From Gibbula magus (Eukaryota; Mollusca; Gastropoda; Trochida; Trochidae), in assembly GCA_936450465.1 (NCBI GenBank), contig OW388300.1, forward strand, positions 24,424,017-24,488,016: a stretch of DNA of 64,000 bases. Direction: 5' to 3'. Shown one piece after another: positions 58,270 to 64,000 of this stretch. The number at the start of each line of letters is the position of its first letter. Position 1 is the first letter of the stretch. The position numbers were made by a program, and so were the translations under genes. Below the pieces are notes generated by a model that was given only the letters and a program-made list of their open reading frames with translations, searched no databases and had not been told where the DNA came from.

Positions 58270-61200
58270 AATTAGATAATACTATCGTCTGCTAAAGGGC
58301 ATTTTACGGCGCCTCGTTTTGATAAATATTATAGTTCGTAATGATATCTTATTTACATGCGTATATTATCACATTCAGCATGTTATTGATTGATAAATTA
58401 TCATTAAATTAAGGATGATAGAGCATTGAAAACAAAAGATAAGAATTCATTGTAAAACTAGCAACTTTATATAAAAAATAAAATGACATAAGTGTAATCC
58501 TACTCGCACTCGCACGAGACCATCTCGTGAATACTTTAGCATTAGGCCTAGAAAATAACTTCTTTGACTTGTGTATCGTTAAAATAATAACATACAACAC
58601 GCAAACATATATATTGCACTTTATTACAATACAAATTGACTGGAAATAGGTTTTTAGTAACTAAACATTCAATGAAACGTCGGCGACCTCGAGTCAACTC
58701 GAGACTTTTCCGGATTTTACTAACTTCCGTTACTATAAATAGCTAGGGAATTCCCTAGTTACGAGTTACGAGTTTCTCTAAAAGTAACTTGGACCTCTAC
58801 GAGGTGATTTCCTTTTAGAGAGCTCTTAGATCAACTCTTAGAGATTATCAACTTTATGAGTAACTTTTAGAGTAACTTTTAGAGATCTCTTAGAGATTTT
58901 ATGAATACCGCCCCAGGTCAATGGCCCATTGCCAGACACCCAATGGAGGAGCTACTTGTCTAAAGGTCTAATTCAGTATGATTTGTGTGATTGGTCAATT
59001 CAGACACGCCTTTTTGACACCCGTGTTGATTGCCAGTGACAAGTCGTGCCTCAATTAACACCGTAATATTATAATTTCTTCTACTTGTCAAAACAGGATT
59101 ATAATCCTATAATCCACCATTCTATAGTTCACGCTTTTTTATCCAACGGCACAACAAAGTTGTCGTGGGATATAGAAATGACCGTCCGTACGTGGGTACG
59201 TCCGTCTGTATTGTTTCTGGACCAGAACTAAAAGAACAGTAGGCATAGCACTTTGAAACTGGATATTGGGGAACTATCATCATGTGTATAGATGTGCTTT
59301 GGGGTTTTCAACTTCTTTGTAAGGCCAGATGGGCTCATGGCATGGAATCCATCTGTCTGTAAACTTTTTGTTTTTTCTACGACTTCTCAAAACCGCTGGC
59401 ATTAGAGAGCTGAAATTGTTATGTACGGATTCCTTGGCCAAAGGTCAATCTAAATTGTAAATTTTTCGACCTAAAAAAACAACTATTTTCATCTTCTCCA
59501 GTACCAAAAGCTCTAGAAAGCTGAAATGTTGTGTAAAGGCACCTTTTGCCAAAGGGGGATTATAATTGTACATTTAGTGACCTCGTGACTCCAAATAGGG
59601 TCACAGGGCTCGGTATTTTCATCTTTTTCTCCAGTATGAAAAGCCATAGAAAGTTGAAATGTGTGCAGACTCCTTGTCCAAAAGGAAATCTGAATTGTCG
59701 ATTTGTGATATGGGTGACAGGGGTCACTACCCAAAAGACCTATTTTCATCTTTTTCTCATGTACTTACTTGCTTGAAATTTGTTATACCTGTACATTTTA
59801 AAATTTATTTAAAAAAATTTAAAGCCTGATGAGCTACAAAGTCAATGGGTCAATTTTTGTATCATAATTTGTGGAATATGCCTACACCAGTTGAATTGGA
59901 TAGGTTGCCTTGAGCATTTGCTCAAGATCATTGCTGGAGTTGTGAAAAAAAATTCTTTTCTTCAAATCATGTTGGTCTTGTACACTGACAGTTTTGTTTT
60001 AAAATTATGACAAAAAATTGTGCTTCATCTGAAGAACTATTTATTTTAATCAAACAGTAAATATCTGACGAGCTACAGAGCCCATGATTCTATTTTTGAG
60101 TGTTAAAGGATGGAGGCTGCAAGATATTAGATATTCACTTCAGGGTTGTCTCACTGAAACCCCTTTCTTGTAACACAGCATCCGAGTGAGTTACATAGTA
60201 AATCCTTTTCAGACCATTTGAAACAATTGTGTTGCTGTAATAACATAGCTGTAATAATTAATGTAACAGGTACAAGTTGTAATACTTTCTGCAGAAAAAT
60301 CTAGTCAATAAAGTATTTTAATTATGTTTTGTGGTTTTATGTTTTGTGCTAGATTCATGGGGGTCATAGGTCAATTCCAGTGTAGTTCCATGCAAATGAT
60401 CATGAGGGCAAGTCCATTGTTTGTGTCAAAGGTCAGGTGCATGTAGATGAGGATCGATCCACTTCTTGTGATTTGATGATCTGATTGGATAAAGATGTTT
60501 GGTGCATGAGCAAAGTGGGCTAAGTGCTCACTTGCTGCCTTTCTCTTCAACCTGGCAAGAACTACTAAGAGATCATTGTTTCTGAGGAAGGTCACTGTTT
60601 GTCTGGTGAGTTTGTTTGGTTTTATAGAAAAGGTATAATACTAAAATATGTTTAATTATATTAGCAGTTCATTCAATTTCTCTTGTAGTTGAATTTCTGG
60701 TATTGAGGTGGCAGTCTATTTCATATTAGGTTGAACTTGTTCATTGAATGCTTTCTTGAAATATGTATATGGTATCGATTCATGTTAAAGTGAATATGTA
60801 ATATGTGCAGGTACTGATAGAAGCTCTCATTCATTGTGGTTGTTATAAAATATATTCTGTTGTTCAGGTTTATTGGCATGAGTCTGGTTTGAGGTTCACA
60901 TGCTGAAATCTTAGCAGCTTGGAAAGCTGAAATGCAATGTACAGACTGACCTTAGTGGCAATTGGGATTCTTTAGTATTTAAAATTGTAGATTTGGTGGC
61001 CCTGTGACCCCAAATATGGGTCACACGAATCCAAACCTAAAAAACTATTTTCATCTTCTCATTTCGTAAAGTAGTTGAAATTAGTTACATCTGATAAATA
61101 CCTTTTGGAAAATTTACATTTTGAAACTAATTTAGTTTAATGTTTAAATCCTTATGAGCTACAGAACCAATGGCTCTATTTTTTATATTTTGGGGAAGAT

Positions 61201-62055
61201 TAATCTATATTGCTCGACTTGGCTGGAATTACAGGGTGTGATCTATTTCCGACATGATCTTGAGGTTTAATGTTTTGACAATAACATGTTTTCACATGTA
61301 GCAAATTTAGCGAAGCCGATGAGATAATGAGAGATCTATTTACAAGATGCTAAATATGTACATCCAATAATAAACATTTGTTTCGAATGATATTGTACTT
61401 ATGTTTGCCTGCTTGTTTTGAGGAGGAAGGGTTAGAAAGACTAAGGGAGGAGAGATGTAAGTGGGATGGATGTAATTATAATTATGCAATACATTTCTTC
61501 AGAGATTGGACTGTTTTGTATCATGGAAGTTGTCTGGGGATATAGAAATGACCATCGTCCATCTGTCTGTCCATCCGTCCATACGTGTGTCAGGGTTTTG
61601 TTTCATGTCCAGAGCTTAAAAACTGAGGCCTAGCTCAATGAAACTTGGTATGTGGAACAATCATAATGTGTTGATGAGCCTTTGAGTTTTTTCAAATTTT
61701 AGCCGTTTCCATGGAAACATTTATCAAAACTGTACGACATGGCTTCATTAAACATGGTATGTGGAATTGTATTTTAAGCTCATCTGGCCTGAAAGGCCCG
61801 ATGGGCTTATGGCATGGCATGGTGTCCGGCGTCCGTCCGGCGGTCCATCTGTCGGTCCGTCCGTCTGTCTGTAAACTTTTCGCATTTTCATCTTTTTCTC
61901 CAGAACCACTTGGTCTAGGGAGCTGAAATTTTGTGTGCAGACTCCTTGGCTAATGGGGATTCTAAATTGTATATTTTGTTATCCTGCGACCCCAAATATA
62001 GGTCACAGACGTCATGACCTGAAAAGCTATTTCATCTAGAGATTTTATGTGTTCT

Positions 62056-64000
62056 TTAAAGGGAGGGTAATTTAAAGGAAACAACAATAATGAATTAAAT
62101 CTTCAAGTGTGACTTTATTTGTAGGGGATTTTATCTCTGGCCTCAAAGATAGATCAGAGGGGTAAGGACCTTAAGACCTATTTCATCTTCTCCATTTAAA
62201 GTGCTTCCTATGTGTTATACCTCTCACCTAGAAGTTGCCATTTTGAATTAGTTAATGTATATAAAGCCTGATGAGCTACAGAGCCCATGGCTCTATTTTT
62301 ACCCATTTACATGGCAAACCATCTTTATCTTGATTCTGGAACAAATCTCAATGTTTTTTTACACTTTCACTTCCACAACAGATCTTGAAAACTGTTAGGC
62401 AGAGATGAATACATATGAATTTATTACTAAGGTGATAAAGGATTTCTTGTAGAATACAGCTCAGTTATCATGTCTCCCCCTGAAGGGCCCGGGAGACATA
62501 CTGTTTTTGGTGGAGTTTCAGTCAGCGTTTGTGTTGGTGAAAGCGTTCCCATTGTTTCCAGAGCATTTCTCTAAAACTACTTGACCAATCCTCACCAATT
62601 TGCAAATTTGATATACTGCCTCCCCATATCGATCATATAGATGTACCTTTTGGTGGTTTGAAGTTTTGGAAATGGAAATGACCTCTGTCCGTCCTTCCGT
62701 CCGTCCGTGCGTGCATCCGGGTTTAGTTTCCGGGCCAGAACTTAAAAACTGTGAGGCCTAGCTCAATAAAACTTGGTATGAGGAGCAGTCATCATGTGTA
62801 GATGTGCCTTTTGGGCTTTTCAACTTCTTTGTAATTTTATTTTTACCCGTTTCCATGGAAATATAACTTAGCATATTGTTTTCTGACCAGAACTCAAAAA
62901 CTCTTATGATATACCTCAATGAAACTTAGTGTGTGGAACAATCATTATGTGTAGATTTCTATGTTTTTGAGTTTTTGACCTTTTTCAGACTTTAATTGTT
63001 AGCCATTTCCAATTGCTTTTTACAATTTAACTTCCACAACAGATTTTGAAAACTGTTAGGCAGAGATTAATACATCTTGGGAACAATATATTCTTGTGTA
63101 GCATGAATTTTATAACAAATGAGTGGTTTAGGATTTATTAAGGAATGTTCCATAAGCATTGTTCGCCATGTTTTAAACTTTTCCCACTTGGCAGGGTATA
63201 TAGTGGACTCGGTCTGCTTGTTATTTAGACAGCCATGTGATCCAGTGGTTGTCCTGGTTAGGTCCCGCGGACTCGACCTTTTAGGAATTGTAACAACACA
63301 AACACACAGGTCGAGACGCAAGGTTTTGTCGATATGGTCAACTAGTTCTCAACAAAGGGGACCGCTATTGTTTTTACAAGTGTGCGGTTAATGTAAAATT
63401 GTTCACCGGTTATGAACAGAACAGCAATCCAACTGCAAATGTTATTCTTATTTACATAGATGCAAACATAGATCAAAACAATCAATCAAAACCACAATGC
63501 AGTGATTTATGTTATTGTTATTTCCATAGATACATATCAGTGATTTGCACATTGAAAATATACGTATCCGTTCCTCTAACACTTTTACAGCACTTGTATT
63601 GATTATTTAAAGTATAACGAAATACAAGATAGACATTATAATTCCTTCTATCATGGTTATAACACTAGTGTAAACATGTAAAATATACATGGGCAATTTC
63701 TTCAGTTACAAACGTAGTTACAGCACTAGTAAATTCAAATATAACAATTCAAATGTTCAATTGGCACGACAGAGGTTAGGAACTCAATAACTTCACCGAG
63801 TATACTATGGAGATACTCCATGGACAAACTAATAAAAAAAATGGTACCCATCTTCTGGAACATTCATTTTGCATTTTGAACATAAAAGTTGTACAGTATC
63901 AATGGCATTATCGTACCTCAGTTTACTAATCTTCCATTTGTGTGACGGAAATCTAAACTTAAATATTCGTAGAAAATTGTTTTGATTAAACAATTCTATG
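62056..64000. repeat. tandem array unit, copy 6 (partial)
   Basis: The left 1.9 kb of a unit, cut by the window end. It has the same deletion of about 0.29 kb as copy 2 (junction near 63172) and a TCCTTCCG variant in the TCCG run near 62692. The array therefore continues beyond the window. Confidence 0.9.
63820..64000 (-). pseudogene. LINE C-terminal remnant (copy 6), cut by window end
   Basis: Matches 25070-25254 of copy 2 (CSKCKMNVPEDGYHFF region) and runs off the edge. Confidence 0.5.

Larger units (their letters stand above)
50771..58916. mobile_element. PIF/Harbinger DNA transposon (copy 5), 8140 bp
   Basis: The element at 50774-58913 has the same ends as copy 3 and CAG at 50771-50773 and 58914-58916. 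Because the surrounding unit and flanks are shared, this is a segmental duplicate of the copy-3 insertion and not an independent transposition. By eye I noticed about ten small differences over 8.1 kb, apart from G-run lengths. Confidence 0.93.
50516..62055. repeat. tandem array unit, copy 5 (11.5 kb, carries Harbinger)
   Basis: Same large deletion junction and same Harbinger insertion as copy 3. It differs from copy 3 by scattered single bases and small indels. Confidence 0.92.

Overview
The window is eukaryotic and very repeat-rich. It has AT-rich noncoding DNA, spliced exons with GT/AG borders, a tRNA-derived SINE, LINE remnants and many DNA-transposon families. TCCG microsatellites beside about 150-bp core repeats carrying TTTCCATGGAAA, and SINE tails ending in repeated ACTC, fit a mollusc and probably a gastropod. 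That assignment is from memory of such repeats and is only moderately certain. No prokaryotic gene structure is present.

Left part (1-14708). A 433-bp tandem repeat full of AAGGTCA half-sites (1-960) is followed by several inverted-repeat elements. Two plus-strand exons of one unidentified host gene lie at 2930-3058 and 10460-10532. Their phases match and the second probably ends the gene. The 7.4-kb intron between them holds MITEs, a 50-bp perfect palindrome, a broken HARBI1/ALP1-type transposase interrupted by another element, a 452-bp hAT-type MITE with 8-bp target duplications, a truncated SINE, and a pearl-like element with 151-bp core repeats. Downstream are a likely 3' UTR, more repeats, and a 2.2-kb element flanked by TTAA.

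Right part (14709-64000). This is a tandem array of five full units and part of a sixth, counted from a shared TTTAAAGGG boundary: 14709, 23311, 31353, 42902, 50516 and 62056. From copy 2 on, the units alternate between about 7.6-8.0 kb and about 11.5 kb, giving a higher-order period of about 19.15 kb. The long units (copies 3 and 5) have lost about 5.2 kb of the monomer and carry the same 8.14-kb PIF/Harbinger transposon at the same CAG target, so the transposon was amplified as a passenger. Private events mark the other units: a TTAA element and a pearl-like element in copy 1, a SINE in copy 2, a 424-bp deletion in copy 4, and a roughly 0.29-kb deletion shared by copies 2 and 6.

The Harbinger has the usual two convergent genes. 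One is a DDE transposase with IDGTH, VHDAR and VERG motifs and one intron. The other is a Myb/SANT-like (trihelix) DNA-binding protein in three exons on the minus strand. Both look damaged: the transposase has 2 extra bases in each copy plus a 5-bp deletion in copy 3 only, and the Myb exon 1-2 join is out of phase. Apart from the two host exons, nothing here looks like an intact cellular gene.
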